Source: Catellatospora coxensis (GTDB lineage: Bacteria > Actinomycetota > Actinomycetes > Mycobacteriales > Micromonosporaceae). Taken from it: a stretch of 64,000 nt of DNA. Both the position numbers and the translations under genes were made by a program. Below the pieces are notes generated by a model. The model worked only from the letters and a program-made list of their open reading frames with translations. It had not been told where the DNA came from and did not search any database. Shown here one piece after another: positions 41,229 through 50,480 of this stretch. Every line of letters starts with the position of its first letter. Position 1 is the stretch's first letter. The stretch spans positions 23,006-87,005 of the forward strand of contig NZ_BONI01000037.1 in the NCBI RefSeq assembly GCF_016862635.1, in the 5' to 3' direction.

Positions 41229-43723
41229 CCCGCCGGCTCAGAGGCGATCTGGCGGGTGATGCTCGGGTCGGTGATCGCGGTGTCGCGGGCGAGCAGCATG
41301 GCCTTGCTGAGGATGACCGCGAGCACCCGGTCGCCGTCGAAGGGCAGGAACACCCCGCCGGCGCCCGCCGCGGCGCGCTGGTTCGGCACGATGCACAGGT
41401 ACTGGTCGTTCGGGCTCATCAGGATGTTGCCCGAGCCCAGGTGGATCCGGTACGTGCGCAGGTCGCCGCGGACGACCAGGAAGCGGTCCTCGACCGTGGC
41501 CCGGTCGGCGATGGCCAGCCGGGGCACGATCCTGGTCAGCAGGTCGCGGCGGGTCTGCGCGGTGCCGGACAGGTCACCGAAGCTGTACGAGTTCCAGTAC
41601 TCCTGGAACCGCCCCTGCGGGCCGCCGTCCTGCCAGGTCGGGTCGTTGCCGACGCTGGCCACGCCGACGAACAGGTCCACGTCGCGCATGATCTCGCTGA
41701 ACACCAGCGGCGGGATCTCGGCCAGCGGCAGCCCGTCGGCGGGCCGGTCCACGCCGTAGCGGTAGCCGCCGCCGGAGCCGTGCACCGTGTGCTCGCGCGC
41801 GCCGACGGCGTAGAAGCGCACCTGGTCGGTGGTCAGCCGCAGGTAGGCGCCGCTGTCGGTGAGGTCGTCGAGGTAGCTGTCGCCGTCGCCGGCGCCCTCC
41901 ACCCAGTACTCGGCGCGCAGGCCCCACTCGGGCAGGTCCCGAGTGGTCGGCGGGAAATCGTCGTCGACCATCAGCCGCAGCTTGTCGCGCCAGCCCCGGG
42001 CCGCCGCGAGGGCGTGGAACTGGTGCTGGCGCAGCACGTGCGCGGCGTACCGGTTCGAGTAGGTGCCGGTGCGCTCCTCCGCCGCGGTGAGCACGTACAC
42101 CTCCCGGTGGGCCTGCTTGAACGGCTGCACCACCAGCTCGCGTTCCAGGCGCTCGCGCCAGGCCAGCACCTCCTCGACCGGCCGGCCGATGGGATGCCAC
42201 AACCGCACCGCCGACCCGGGGCCCGCGTCCGCCGGCGCGCCGTGCAATGTGGTCAGGTCCTCGCCCGACCAGGCGCAGGGCTGCTCGTCGACGATCCAGA
42301 TGAGGCGGCGGGTGATCGTGCCCAGCACCGGGTGGTCGAGCTGGCGCTCCCGCCAGGCGCCGTACCGCCAGACCCGCTGCTTGAGGAACTGCCGGTCCAG
42401 GCGCTCGGCCTGCGCGGACAGCATCTTCTCCAGGTCCTTGACCGCCGCCTTCAGCTCGCCGAACGCTTCGGCGTGGTCGCGGCGGACCGCGGCCGGCGGG
42501 GACTTCACGGGCCGCCCCGCGGCGTTGAACCAGACGGTGCGTACCCCGTCGGCGCCGACGGTCGTCTCGGCGCGCACGTCGCCGAAGTCGTCGACGCGGC
42601 GGCCGACCTCGGTCAGCCCGTACCCGGGCACGGCCAGCTCCTCCACCTCGTCGCGGGTCAGGCCCAGCGCCGCCGCCCGCGTGTCGAGGGCGGCGGTGAG
42701 CTCCTTGAGCGTGCCCTTGTAGGTGACCCGGGTCGCCAGCCGGGCGAGCTGCGCCAGCCCGGCCTCGGACGCGGACAGCGCCAGCATCTGCACCGCCGTG
42801 TTGGCGGTCTTCGGGTTGCGCGGGCCGAGCCCGGCCACCTTGCGCAGCGACGTCTCCACGAGCGCGCCGAGCACGCGGGCGGTGTCGTCGTGCGCGGGCA
42901 GCAGGCCGAGCAGCCAGATCAGGCCGCGCAGGGTCGTGCTGTTCCAGGAGTCGAAGGACTCGTTGACGTCGGCGTCGTAGCCACGGCGGATGAGCCGCTG
43001 CGTGCGCGGCCGGCCGACCAGTGACAGCCACCCGGTCAGCACCGCACGGGCGTCCTCGTCACCGATCGCGGCCAGCGCCGCCCGTCCGGCCCGCTCGAAC
43101 TTCGCGGTCATCTTCGCGCTGGTGGCGGTGCCGGCGTGGGTGACCAGGGCGAGCCAGGGCGCGCCCAGGCCGGGCAGGTCGGCCAGCACCCGGTCCGCCC
43201 AGGCCTCACCCGGGTTGAGCAGTGGCGCGTCGATCTCGGCGAGCGCGGCGTCGAGCTCGCGCATGCTGTGGTAGCCCATCCGGCTGGTGCGGCGCATGGC
43301 CGCCACGTACGGCACCGGCACGGGCCGGCCCAGCGCGACCAGGCGGCGGGCCCAGGTCACGTGGCCCGCGTCGTGGGTGGTCCAGCGGGTGCCCGCGATG
43401 TGCAGGGACAGCTCGATCCGGTCGTCCAGCTCGGGCCGCCACAGCAGCCGCATCAGGCGGGTGACGAGCTCGAACAGGTTCTCGTTCACCGCCGGCCGGG
43501 CTTCGGCGCGCATGCGCTCGACCAGGGTGAGCAGCAGTTCCCGGTGAACCTGAACGTCCAGCGACCGCAGCACGTCCTCCGCGGACGGGTTGGCGAAACC
43601 CCAGGCCCCGTTGTTGACCTCGGCCAGCTCGACGAGCCGGGCCACGACCTCGGGCACGTCGCCGCCGTCGACGGCGGCCTGCAGCGCGGCGACCTGGGCG
43701 GGGTATTCGGCCAGCCCCGTCAT
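41174..43723 (-). CDS. DUF4132-domain protein
   Basis: An 849-residue soluble protein. The N-terminal ~480 residues are helical, HEAT-like (LVELAEVNNGAWGFANPSAE, then TTLRGLIWLLGLLPAHDD, then VAGLGPRNPKTANTAVQML). The C-terminal ~300 residues match DUF4132: VVQPFKQAHREVYVLT, YSNRYAAHVLRQHQFHALAA and LRTYRIHLGSGNILMSPN. E. coli MolR/YehI are distant relatives; no biochemical function is established. ATG 43723 shares a base with the upstream stop (TGATG), so it is coupled to the small Gly-Gly protein gene. The stop lies inside the convergent acetyltransferase gene. Confidence 0.82.
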   Translation of the reverse strand: MTGLAEYPAQVAALQAAVDGGDVPEVVARLVELAEVNNGAWGFANPSAEDVLRSLDVQVHRELLLTLVERMRAEARPAVNENLFELVTRLMRLLWRPELDDRIELSLHIAGTRWTTHDAGHVTWARRLVALGRPVPVPYVAAMRRTSRMGYHSMRELDAALAEIDAPLLNPGEAWADRVLADLPGLGAPWLALVTHAGTATSAKMTAKFERAGRAALAAIGDEDARAVLTGWLSLVGRPRTQRLIRRGYDADVNESFDSWNSTTLRGLIWLLGLLPAHDDTARVLGALVETSLRKVAGLGPRNPKTANTAVQMLALSASEAGLAQLARLATRVTYKGTLKELTAALDTRAAALGLTRDEVEELAVPGYGLTEVGRRVDDFGDVRAETTVGADGVRTVWFNAAGRPVKSPPAAVRRDHAEAFGELKAAVKDLEKMLSAQAERLDRQFLKQRVWRYGAWRERQLDHPVLGTITRRLIWIVDEQPCAWSGEDLTTLHGAPADAGPGSAVRLWHPIGRPVEEVLAWRERLERELVVQPFKQAHREVYVLTAAEERTGTYSNRYAAHVLRQHQFHALAAARGWRDKLRLMVDDDFPPTTRDLPEWGLRAEYWVEGAGDGDSYLDDLTDSGAYLRLTTDQVRFYAVGAREHTVHGSGGGYRYGVDRPADGLPLAEIPPLVFSEIMRDVDLFVGVASVGNDPTWQDGGPQGRFQEYWNSYSFGDLSGTAQTRRDLLTRIVPRLAIADRATVEDRFLVVRGDLRTYRIHLGSGNILMSPNDQYLCIVPNQRAAAGAGGVFLPFDGDRVLAVILSKAMLLARDTAITDPSITRQIASEPAGQRSVRAVSTVGDTGWSA

Positions 43724-44115
43724 CAGCCACCCACCAGCGGCACGAGCTTCAGGAACGTGACCTCGACCGCTCGGTGCACCGGCACCGCCGCGTCGAGGTC
43801 CTCGACCTGCCGGTCGTCGACGAGGACCACGAACCCGTTCCGGGCGAACGCCTCCACCGCCCGGCTGAACTGCTCCTCGGCGTCGACCTGCCGGTGCTTG
43901 CCCATCCGGAACCCGTCGCGCGTGGACTCGGTGCCACCGGGCTGCACCAGGCCCCGGAAGTGGTCGCCGCCGGCCGCGTTGTGCTCCGCGACCTCCTGGA
44001 ACACCCGCCGCCGGATGATCTCGCGCAGCGTCAGCTGCTCCTCGGACATCTCCAGCTGCCACGCCGCGCCGCGGTCGCCCGCGGTCGTCTCGTCGACAAA
44101 GGTCACCATCGCCAT
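43723..44115 (-). CDS. Small protein with C-terminal Gly-Gly, coupled to DUF4132
   Basis: A 130-residue soluble protein. It starts with a probable beta hairpin (MVTFVDETTAGDRGAAWQLEM), then LTLREIIRRRVFQEVAEHN as a helix, a charged middle, a VVLVDDRQVEDLD strand, and ends VEVTFLKLVPLVGG, so the very last residues are Gly-Gly. That layout is reminiscent of beta-grasp ubiquitin-like proteins, but this is only pattern reading. Its stop overlaps the DUF4132 start. TAGACT stands 8 nt before ATG 44115, consistent with a leaderless transcript; ATG 44109 is an alternative. Confidence 0.75.
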   Translation of the reverse strand: MAMVTFVDETTAGDRGAAWQLEMSEEQLTLREIIRRRVFQEVAEHNAAGGDHFRGLVQPGGTESTRDGFRMGKHRQVDAEEQFSRAVEAFARNGFVVLVDDRQVEDLDAAVPVHRAVEVTFLKLVPLVGG

Positions 44116-44234
44116 GGCCGCGCAGTCTAGGGCGTCGCCCCGACATCCACTCGCCGTGCGGGCGGCGGCCCGGACAAGCCATTCGCGACACATGCCCGGC
44201 GTCGACCGGCAAACATCTTCAGGAGGGGGTGACG

Positions 44235-44924
44235 ATGGCTGAACCGGGCGGCGGCCCGTACCGGACGTCGCGGTCGTTGCGCCTGATCGTGCTGCTCACG
44301 ATGGCCGCCGGGTTCCTCGACGCGTACACGTTCCTCGGCCGCGGCGGGGTGTTCGCCACCGCGCAGACCGGCAACGTCGTGCTGCTCGGCGTGCAGGCGG
44401 CGCAGGCGCAGTGGGCCGAGGCGCTGCGGCACGTGCCGCCGATCGTCGCGTTCGTGGTCGGGGTGTGGACGGCCGAGACGATCCGGCTGCCCCGGATGGC
44501 GGCGGTGCTGCGCCGGCCGGTGCGGGCCGCGCTCGCCCTGGAGATCCTCGTGCTGGTCGGGGTCGGCCTGCTGCCGTCAGGCAGCTCGGACGAACTGGTC
44601 GCCGTCATGATCGCCTTTGTCGCCTCGGTGCAGATCACCTCGTTCGGGCTCATCGGCCGGTGGCCGTTCAACACGACGGTCACGACCACCAACCTGCGTA
44701 ACGCGTCCCAGGCCGTGTACGGCGCGGTCGTGCGCCGCGACGCCGACGCGGCCGCGCAGGCGGGCAGGCTCTGGCCCGCGATCGCGTCGTTCGCCGCGGG
44801 AGCGCTGCTCGGCGGCCTGGCCACGGCCCGCCTCGGCGACCGTGCGGTATGGGTGGCGACGGCGCTGCTGCTCACCGGCCTGGCGCTGTTCCTGGCCGAC
44901 GACCGCCGGCACGGCGCCGGCTGA
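44235..44924 (+). CDS. DUF1275 (YoaK) family membrane protein
   Basis: A 229-residue membrane protein with six helices. LTMAAGFLDAYTFLGRGGVFATAQTGNVVLLG near the start and SFGLIGRWPFNTTVTTTNLRN near 138-158 are conserved signatures of DUF1275, a family of unknown transport-like function. AGGAGG 8 nt upstream supports ATG 44235 rather than the GTG at 44229. It stands alone, divergent from the DUF4132 pair. Confidence 0.88.
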   Translation: MAEPGGGPYRTSRSLRLIVLLTMAAGFLDAYTFLGRGGVFATAQTGNVVLLGVQAAQAQWAEALRHVPPIVAFVVGVWTAETIRLPRMAAVLRRPVRAALALEILVLVGVGLLPSGSSDELVAVMIAFVASVQITSFGLIGRWPFNTTVTTTNLRNASQAVYGAVVRRDADAAAQAGRLWPAIASFAAGALLGGLATARLGDRAVWVATALLLTGLALFLADDRRHGAG

Positions 44925-44994
44925 GGCGGTCAGGGCGCGGTGACCGGCGGCGTGCCTGCTTGCCGGTGCCGCGGGTGGCGGCGAGACTCGACCC

Positions 44995-45885
44995 GTGATC
45001 ACGGTGGTGGGTGTGCCGATCGACTGTGTCGGCGTGCCCGAGGCGGGCGACCCGCCGTTCGGGACCGAGCTGGCGCCCGGTGCGCTGCGCGCCGCGGGCC
45101 TCGTCGGGGCGGTGGGCGGCCGCGACGGCGGCGACCTGCCGGTACGCCTGGTCGGCCGGGTCCGCGACGAACGCACCGGCGTGCTCGCCTGGCCCTCGGT
45201 GCGCACCATGACCGACGTGGTCCGCCGCCACGTCCACCAGCTGATCACGGCCGGTCACCTGCCGCTGGTCGTCGGCGGGTGCTGCACGCTGCTGCCCGCC
45301 GCGCTCGCCGGGGCGCGCGACGCGCTCGGCGGCACCGGCCTGGCCTACCTCGACGGGCACCTGGACCTCTACGACGGGCACACCTCCCCCACCGGCGAGC
45401 CGGCCGACATGCCGATCTCCGTGGTCACCGGGCACGGGCCGGTGGACTGGGTGGACCTGGTCGGCGGACCGCTGGTCGTCCCGGAGCGGCTGCGGCTGCT
45501 CGGGCCGCGCGACCGCGCCGAGGCTGTGGAATACGGCTCGGTGCTGCCCGAACAACTCGGCTACCTGCCCGAGTCCACGCCCGCCGACCTGCAGGAACGG
45601 GGCATGGCCGAGGCCGGTGCGGCGGCCCGCGACGCGCTGGCCCCGGGTGGCCGGTACTGGGTGCACCTGGACGTCGACGTGCTCGACGAGCAGGCCTTCC
45701 CCGCCACGGACTACCTGATGCCGGGCGGGCTGCGGCTGGCCGAGCTCCGGGAGCTGATGCGGCCGCTGACCGCGTCCGGCGCGCTGGCCGGGATCTCGGT
45801 CGGCTGCTACAACGCCGCGAAGGACCCCGACGGATCGTGCGCGACCGCCCTGGTCGGCCTGTTCGGCGACCTGCTGGCCCGCTGA
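44995..45885 (+). CDS. Arginase/agmatinase-fold protein with altered metal-ligand motif
   Basis: A 296-residue ureohydrolase-superfamily protein. PIDCVGVPEAGDPPFGTELAPGALRAAGL near the start, LVVGGCCTLLPAAL near 90-103, LAYLDGHLDLYDG near 114-126, HLDVDVLDEQAFPATDYLMPGGL near 223-245 and SVGCYNAAKDPDGS near 265-278 follow the order of the family. The usual GGDHS metal motif reads GGCCT here and DAHxD reads DGHLD, while DVDxxD is kept, so one of the two Mn sites must differ. The substrate is unknown and may not be arginine. GTG 44995 has a GAGACT box 6 nt upstream rather than a Shine-Dalgarno. Confidence 0.82.
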   Translation: MITVVGVPIDCVGVPEAGDPPFGTELAPGALRAAGLVGAVGGRDGGDLPVRLVGRVRDERTGVLAWPSVRTMTDVVRRHVHQLITAGHLPLVVGGCCTLLPAALAGARDALGGTGLAYLDGHLDLYDGHTSPTGEPADMPISVVTGHGPVDWVDLVGGPLVVPERLRLLGPRDRAEAVEYGSVLPEQLGYLPESTPADLQERGMAEAGAAARDALAPGGRYWVHLDVDVLDEQAFPATDYLMPGGLRLAELRELMRPLTASGALAGISVGCYNAAKDPDGSCATALVGLFGDLLAR

Positions 45886-45896
45886 CCCCGGCCGGC

Positions 45897-47375
45897 TCAG
45901 GCGCGCTCGGCGGCGCGGGCGATGTTGCGGGCCATGTCCCCGAAGACCAGCGTGTGCAGCGGCGCGGTGGTCCGCCAGTAGAGGTGCCCGGCCAGGCCGC
46001 GGGGCACGAACACGCTGCGCTGCTCGTACCGGCTGCCCCGGGGATCGTCGCAGACCCGCATCTCCAGCCAGGCGCGGCCCGGCAGCTGCATCTCGGCCCG
46101 CAGCCGCAGCAGCCGCCCCGGCTCGACCTCCTCGACCCGCCAGAAGTCCACCGTCTCCCCGGCCCGCAGCACTGCGGGGTCGCGGCGGCCGCGGCGCAGG
46201 CCGATCCCGCCGACGGCCTTGTCGAGCAGCCCGCGCGCGGTCCAGGCCAGGTCGGAGGAGTACCAGCCGTTGTCGCCGCCGATCCCGGAGACGACCTCCC
46301 ACAGCGCCGACGGCGGGGCCTTGACCCGCTCGCTGTGCTCGTCGACGTAGACGTCGCCGCCGGACCAGTCCGGATCGGTGGGCAGCGGCTCCGCCGGGGC
46401 CCGCGTCCACGACCCGGTCGACCAGTGCGTCTCCACCTCCGCGTCGCGGATGCGCAGCAGCGCCAGCCGGACCGCCTCGTCGAACGGCTTCAGCCCGCCC
46501 GTCGGGTCGGTGACGTACTTGACGATGTCGTGCTCGTGGCAGACCGCCTCGTGGACCAGGCTCTCCACCAGCGGGGTCGCGATCGCGCCCGGCACCGGCG
46601 TGACCAGGCCGACCCACAGCGACGACAGCCAGGGCGACAGGGTGCGCACCGGCACGACGACCCGGCGGTTGAGCCCGGCCACCCGGGCGTAGCGGCTCAT
46701 CATCTCCCGGTACGTCAGCACGTCCGGGCCGCCGATGCCGAAGGAGCGGTTCACGTCGCCGGGCACGCTCGCCCAGCCGACCAGGTAGTGCAGCACGTCG
46801 CGGACCGCGATCGGCTGGATGCGGTTGCCGACCCAGCGCGGGGTCACCATCACCGGCAGCCGCTCGGTCAGGTGCCGCAGCATCTCGAAGGACGCCGAGC
46901 CGGAGCCGATGATCACCGCGGCCCGCAGGGTCACCGTGGGCACGCCCGAGGTGGCGAGGATCCGGGCGACCTCGTCGCGCGAGCGCAGATGCGCCGACGC
47001 CCCGTCGGTCCGGTCCGGGGCGGGACCGCCCAGGTAGACGATGCGCCGTACGCCCTCCTGCCGGGCCGCGTCGGCGAAGGTCTGCGCGGCGCGCCGGTCG
47101 GTGTCCTCGAAGCCCGGCGAGCCGAGCGAGTGGACCAGGTAGTACGCGACCTCGACACCGCGCAGCGCGCGCCGGGTCGAGGCGTGGTCCAGGACGTCGG
47201 CCTCGGCGATCTCGGCCTGCTCGGCCCAGGGCACGTCACGCAGCCGCACCGCCGACCGGGTCAGGCAGCGCACCCGGTGCCCCGCCTCGATGAGCCGCGG
47301 GGCGAGCCGTCCGCCGATGTACCCGGTCGCCCCGGTGACCAGCACCTGCCGGCCGCTCCCGGCCCGCCCGACCAT
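45897..47375 (-). CDS. NAD(P)-binding protein of the NmrA/SDR family with DUF2867
   Basis: A 492-residue two-part protein. Residues about 8-330 are an extended SDR/NmrA Rossmann fold (VLVTGATGYIGGRLAPRLIEAGH, YYLVHSLGSPGFEDTDRRAA, RIVYLGGPAPD). Residues about 340-490 are a DUF2867 domain (VKAPPSALWEVVSGIGGDNGWYSSDLAW, VDFWRVEEVEPGRLLRLRAEMQLPGRAWLE), a START-like ligand cup. This fused form is common in actinobacteria and proteobacteria; the reaction is not known. The start is ATG 47375 with no clear Shine-Dalgarno. It converges with the arginase-like gene. Confidence 0.85.
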   Translation of the reverse strand: MVGRAGSGRQVLVTGATGYIGGRLAPRLIEAGHRVRCLTRSAVRLRDVPWAEQAEIAEADVLDHASTRRALRGVEVAYYLVHSLGSPGFEDTDRRAAQTFADAARQEGVRRIVYLGGPAPDRTDGASAHLRSRDEVARILATSGVPTVTLRAAVIIGSGSASFEMLRHLTERLPVMVTPRWVGNRIQPIAVRDVLHYLVGWASVPGDVNRSFGIGGPDVLTYREMMSRYARVAGLNRRVVVPVRTLSPWLSSLWVGLVTPVPGAIATPLVESLVHEAVCHEHDIVKYVTDPTGGLKPFDEAVRLALLRIRDAEVETHWSTGSWTRAPAEPLPTDPDWSGGDVYVDEHSERVKAPPSALWEVVSGIGGDNGWYSSDLAWTARGLLDKAVGGIGLRRGRRDPAVLRAGETVDFWRVEEVEPGRLLRLRAEMQLPGRAWLEMRVCDDPRGSRYEQRSVFVPRGLAGHLYWRTTAPLHTLVFGDMARNIARAAERA

Positions 47376-47532
47376 ACGCTCAGCCTAGGGCCGGCACACC
47401 GGTGCGCAGGGCGGATTCATCGGCACAGGGCATGATCACACCGTTACCGGAGTAATCGGCTATATCGGACCGCCGATCTCGATACTCTCGCCTGGGATGA
47501 CGCCTGATCCCTGCCCGGCGACAGGAGCGCAC

Positions 47533-47850
47533 ATGGTCACGATCGGCCTCATGGCGACGCTGCACGCCGCCCCGGGCATGGCGGACGAGGTGGCCTCGTT
47601 CCTCACCGGCGGGCTGCCCCTGGTCCAGGCCGAGAAGGGCACCGTGGCCTGGTTCTGCTTCCGCATCGACGAGTCGACGTTCGGCCTGTTCGACGCCTTC
47701 GCCGACGAGGCCGCGCTGCAGGCCCACCTCGACGGCGACCTCGCCGGCGCCCTGATGGGCCACGCCGGCCAACTCCTCGCCAAACCCCCCGAAATCCGCA
47801 CCGTCCACCTCCTCGCCGCCAAACTCCCCGCGTCCACCCCCACCCCGTAG
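47533..47850 (+). CDS. ABM-domain protein (putative quinol monooxygenase, YgiN-like)
   Basis: A 105-residue dimeric ferredoxin-fold protein: MVTIGLMATLHAAPGMADEVASF, LVQAEKGTVAWFCFRID, FGLFDAFADEAALQAHLDGD is the usual ABM sequence order, including the HLDG helix end. Members oxidise quinols or small aromatics without cofactors, but many are uncharacterised. AGGAG 6 nt before ATG 47533 fixes the start; the open frame begins at 47497. It is convergent with the response regulator. Confidence 0.82.
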   Translation: MVTIGLMATLHAAPGMADEVASFLTGGLPLVQAEKGTVAWFCFRIDESTFGLFDAFADEAALQAHLDGDLAGALMGHAGQLLAKPPEIRTVHLLAAKLPASTPTP

Positions 47851-47881
47851 CCGGCGCTGCGGTTTGGGCGGGGGCGGCGGG

Positions 47882-48523
47882 TCAGGTGCGGAGGTAGGTG
47901 AGGACGGCGAGGACGCGGCGGTGCTGGTCGGCGTCGGGGGGCAGGTCGAGTTTGGTGAAGATGTTGCCGATGTGCTTCTCGACCGCGCCGTCGCCGATGA
48001 CCAGGGCCCGGCCGATCGCGGTGTTCGAGTAGCCCTGCGCCATCAACTCCAGGACCTCGCGCTCGCGGGGAGTCAGGGTCTGCACCGGGTCCCTCCTGCC
48101 GCGCAGCATCAGCTGGGCGATGACCTGCGGGTCGAGCACCGTCGCGCCGGAGCCGACCCGGTCCAGCGCGTCCAGGAAGCCGTCGACGTCGACGACGGCG
48201 TCCTTGAGCAGGTAGCCGACGCCGCCCCGGCCGTCGGCGAGCAGCTCGTCGGCGTACGCCAGCTCGACGTACTGCGACAGCACCAGCACCCGGGTGCCGG
48301 GAGCGGACCGCCGGGCCTGCACCGCCGCGCGCAGCCCCTCGTCGGTGTGGCTGGGTGGCATGCGCACGTCGACCACCGCGACGTCCGGCGCGTGCGCGGC
48401 GACGGCCTCGACCAGGGCCGGCCCGTCCCCCACCGCGGCGGCGACCTCGTGGCCTGCCTCGATCAGCAGCCGGACGATGCCCTCGCGCAGCAGCACGCTG
48501 TCCTCGGCGACGACGACGCGCAT
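47882..48523 (-). CDS. NarL/FixJ-family response regulator
   Basis: A 213-residue regulator. The receiver domain has the acidic pocket (VVAEDSVLLREGIVRLL) and the phospho-acceptor Asp in DVAVVDVRMPPSHTDEG near residue 54. The C-terminal LuxR helix-turn-helix is LTPREREVLELMAQGYSNTAIGRALVIGDGAVEKHIGNIFTKL near 150-195. It is phosphorylated by the kinase encoded just upstream (4 nt gap). Targets are unknown; self-regulation or control of neighbouring genes is possible. Confidence 0.92.
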   Translation of the reverse strand: MRVVVAEDSVLLREGIVRLLIEAGHEVAAAVGDGPALVEAVAAHAPDVAVVDVRMPPSHTDEGLRAAVQARRSAPGTRVLVLSQYVELAYADELLADGRGGVGYLLKDAVVDVDGFLDALDRVGSGATVLDPQVIAQLMLRGRRDPVQTLTPREREVLELMAQGYSNTAIGRALVIGDGAVEKHIGNIFTKLDLPPDADQHRRVLAVLTYLRT

Positions 48524-48527
48524 CCGC

Positions 48528-49787
48528 TCACGCCACCGGCACGGTCGACGGGGCCTGCGCGACCAGGATCGTCGGGCCGCCCGCCGGGGAGTCCACGGCG
48601 AACTCGCCGTCCACCGCGCGCAGCCGGTCGGCGAGCCCGGCCAGGCCGTGGCCCTTGGCCAGGTGCGCGCCGCCCACGCCGTCGTCGGTCACCATCACGT
48701 ACACGCGACCATCCTGCTCGGTCACCTCGATGCGCGCGGCGGTGGCCCCACTGTGCTTGGCGATGTTGGACAGCGCCTCGGCGGCGACGAAGTACAGGGC
48801 GTTCTCGGTCGCCGCGGGCAGCCGTCCCGCGACGGCCAGGTCGAGGGTCACCGGCACCGTCGAGCGCTCGGCGAGCGAGGTCAGCGCGGCGGCCAGGCCC
48901 CGGTCGGCCAGGATCGGCGGCGCGATGCCGCGCGACAGCGCCCGCAGCTCGTCCAGGGTCTCCTTGGCCTGCCCGAGCGCGTCCTCGATGGTGTGCCCGG
49001 CGGCGTCCGGGTCGTCGGCGAGCTGGCGGCGGGCCCGGGACAGCTCCATGGCCAGCCGGATCAGCCGCTGCTGCGGGCCGTCGTGGATGTCGCGTTCCAG
49101 CTTGCGCAGCGCCACCGCCTCCGCCGACACCGCCGCGGCGCGGCCCTCGGCCAGGTCGTCGATGCGGCCCTGCAGCTGGGCGAGCCGGGTCAGCAGCATC
49201 GAGGCGAACCCGGCATGCAGCGCCGCCGCACCGCGCTGCACCGCGTACACGGTGAGCAGGGCGAACACGCCGACGAGGGTGTTGAACACGGTGCGGGTGG
49301 ACTCGTTGTCGGCACCGAGGAGCTTCTCGATCACGATGTTCTGGCCGTCGTCCTCGGGGACGAAGCGGCCCCAGATCCAGTACGTGAGGCCGCCGAGTGC
49401 CATCGCCCACCAGGTCACCGTGAACACGAACGCGATGATCGCCAGGGGCAGGTTCAGGATGCCGTGGAGCAGGTCCAGCCAGCTCTGACCCTGGCGCAGC
49501 GGGTTGGTCAGGCGGCGGATCCAGCCGGCGCCCTCGGGTGCGGGCTGGTAGCGGGGGCGGTGCACCGGGCGGCCGTACAGCTTCTGCAGGCGCAGCCGCT
49601 CGATGTCGGCGAACCCGCGCGCGACCAGCAGCGCGGCGCCGAGCACGGCGACCCCGATGAAGAAGGTCACCAGGGTGCCGACGCCCGCGGCGAACAGGCT
49701 GACGCACAGCGCGAACGAGGCGACCGCGAGGGGCAGGCCGAGCAGGTTGTACGCGGCGTCTAGCCCGAGGCGGCGAAGGATCGTCAT
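48528..49787 (-). CDS. Membrane sensor histidine kinase (HisKA_3 type)
   Basis: A 419-residue NarX/DesK-like kinase. The first ~190 residues hold four transmembrane helices in two pairs (about 17-60 and 108-175) with a cytoplasmic loop between. The HisKA_3 dimerisation helix has LERDIHDGPQQRLIRLAMEL with the phospho-accepting His near 224. The HATPase domain shows EALSNIAKHSGATAARIEV (N box), VTDDGVGGAHLAKGHGLAGLADRL (G1/G2). The short sensor suggests it detects a membrane signal such as envelope stress. It is the first gene of the two-component operon. Confidence 0.9.
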   Translation of the reverse strand: MTILRRLGLDAAYNLLGLPLAVASFALCVSLFAAGVGTLVTFFIGVAVLGAALLVARGFADIERLRLQKLYGRPVHRPRYQPAPEGAGWIRRLTNPLRQGQSWLDLLHGILNLPLAIIAFVFTVTWWAMALGGLTYWIWGRFVPEDDGQNIVIEKLLGADNESTRTVFNTLVGVFALLTVYAVQRGAAALHAGFASMLLTRLAQLQGRIDDLAEGRAAAVSAEAVALRKLERDIHDGPQQRLIRLAMELSRARRQLADDPDAAGHTIEDALGQAKETLDELRALSRGIAPPILADRGLAAALTSLAERSTVPVTLDLAVAGRLPAATENALYFVAAEALSNIAKHSGATAARIEVTEQDGRVYVMVTDDGVGGAHLAKGHGLAGLADRLRAVDGEFAVDSPAGGPTILVAQAPSTVPVA

Positions 49788-49918
49788 GCCGCAAGACGTT
49801 ATGCGCCGCGCCGGCCCGTTCCCATCCCGCTGCCCGCCGAGGTGATGGTAGGGACAACCCCACCATCGCCGCGGACCTGGGCAGACCCCCTGTCGGCGGT
49901 GGGCCGTAGGCTTGCGCC

Positions 49919-50428
49919 GTGGCAGGGTTCGATGAGGTCAAGGCGACGTTCTGGGCCGGCCGCGACACCCCGATGACGCTGCCGCCGCTGACCGGTGAAC
50001 TGCTCGGCGAGGCCGAGCGGGAGCTCGGCGTGACGTTGCCGTCCTCGCTGGTGGAGCTGCTGCGGCTGCGCAACGGCGGCGTCGTGGCGGACGCCTGGAA
50101 CGCGTTCCCGACGGCCGAACCCACGTCGTGGGCGCCGGATCACGTGCCGTTCGACCATCTGGCCGGGATCGGGTCCGCGGCCGGCACGATCACCCTGTCC
50201 GACAACGCCTACCTGGTGCGGGAGTGGGACCTGCCCTCGCCGGTGGTGCTGCTGTCCGGCGACGGCCACTACTGGGTGGCGCTGGACTACCGGGCGTGCG
50301 GCGCAGCCGGCGAGCCGTCCGTGACCTGGCTCGACGCGGACTTCGGCACCGAACTGCACCTCGCCGACGACTTCCGCGCTTTCGTCTGCGGGCTCACCAG
50401 GAGCGACCACTTCGACGAAGCGGACTGA
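49919..50428 (+). CDS. SMI1/KNR4 (SUKH)-family protein
   Basis: A 169-residue soluble protein with the SUKH pattern: LTGELLGEAERELGVTLPSSLVELLRLRNGG near residues 22-53 (the LPxxYxxxLxxxNGG signature), then VLLSGDGHYWVALDYRA near 118-134. SUKH proteins are often immunity proteins against polymorphic toxins, but single household copies are also common, and no toxin is encoded nearby. GTG 49919 has TAGGCT 6 nt upstream and no Shine-Dalgarno, so it is probably leaderless. Confidence 0.78.
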   Translation: MAGFDEVKATFWAGRDTPMTLPPLTGELLGEAERELGVTLPSSLVELLRLRNGGVVADAWNAFPTAEPTSWAPDHVPFDHLAGIGSAAGTITLSDNAYLVREWDLPSPVVLLSGDGHYWVALDYRACGAAGEPSVTWLDADFGTELHLADDFRAFVCGLTRSDHFDEAD

Positions 50429-50480
50429 GCCCGGCCGAAACCCGCACGACATCGGACCCCGTTGCGGACATCATGGGGCG

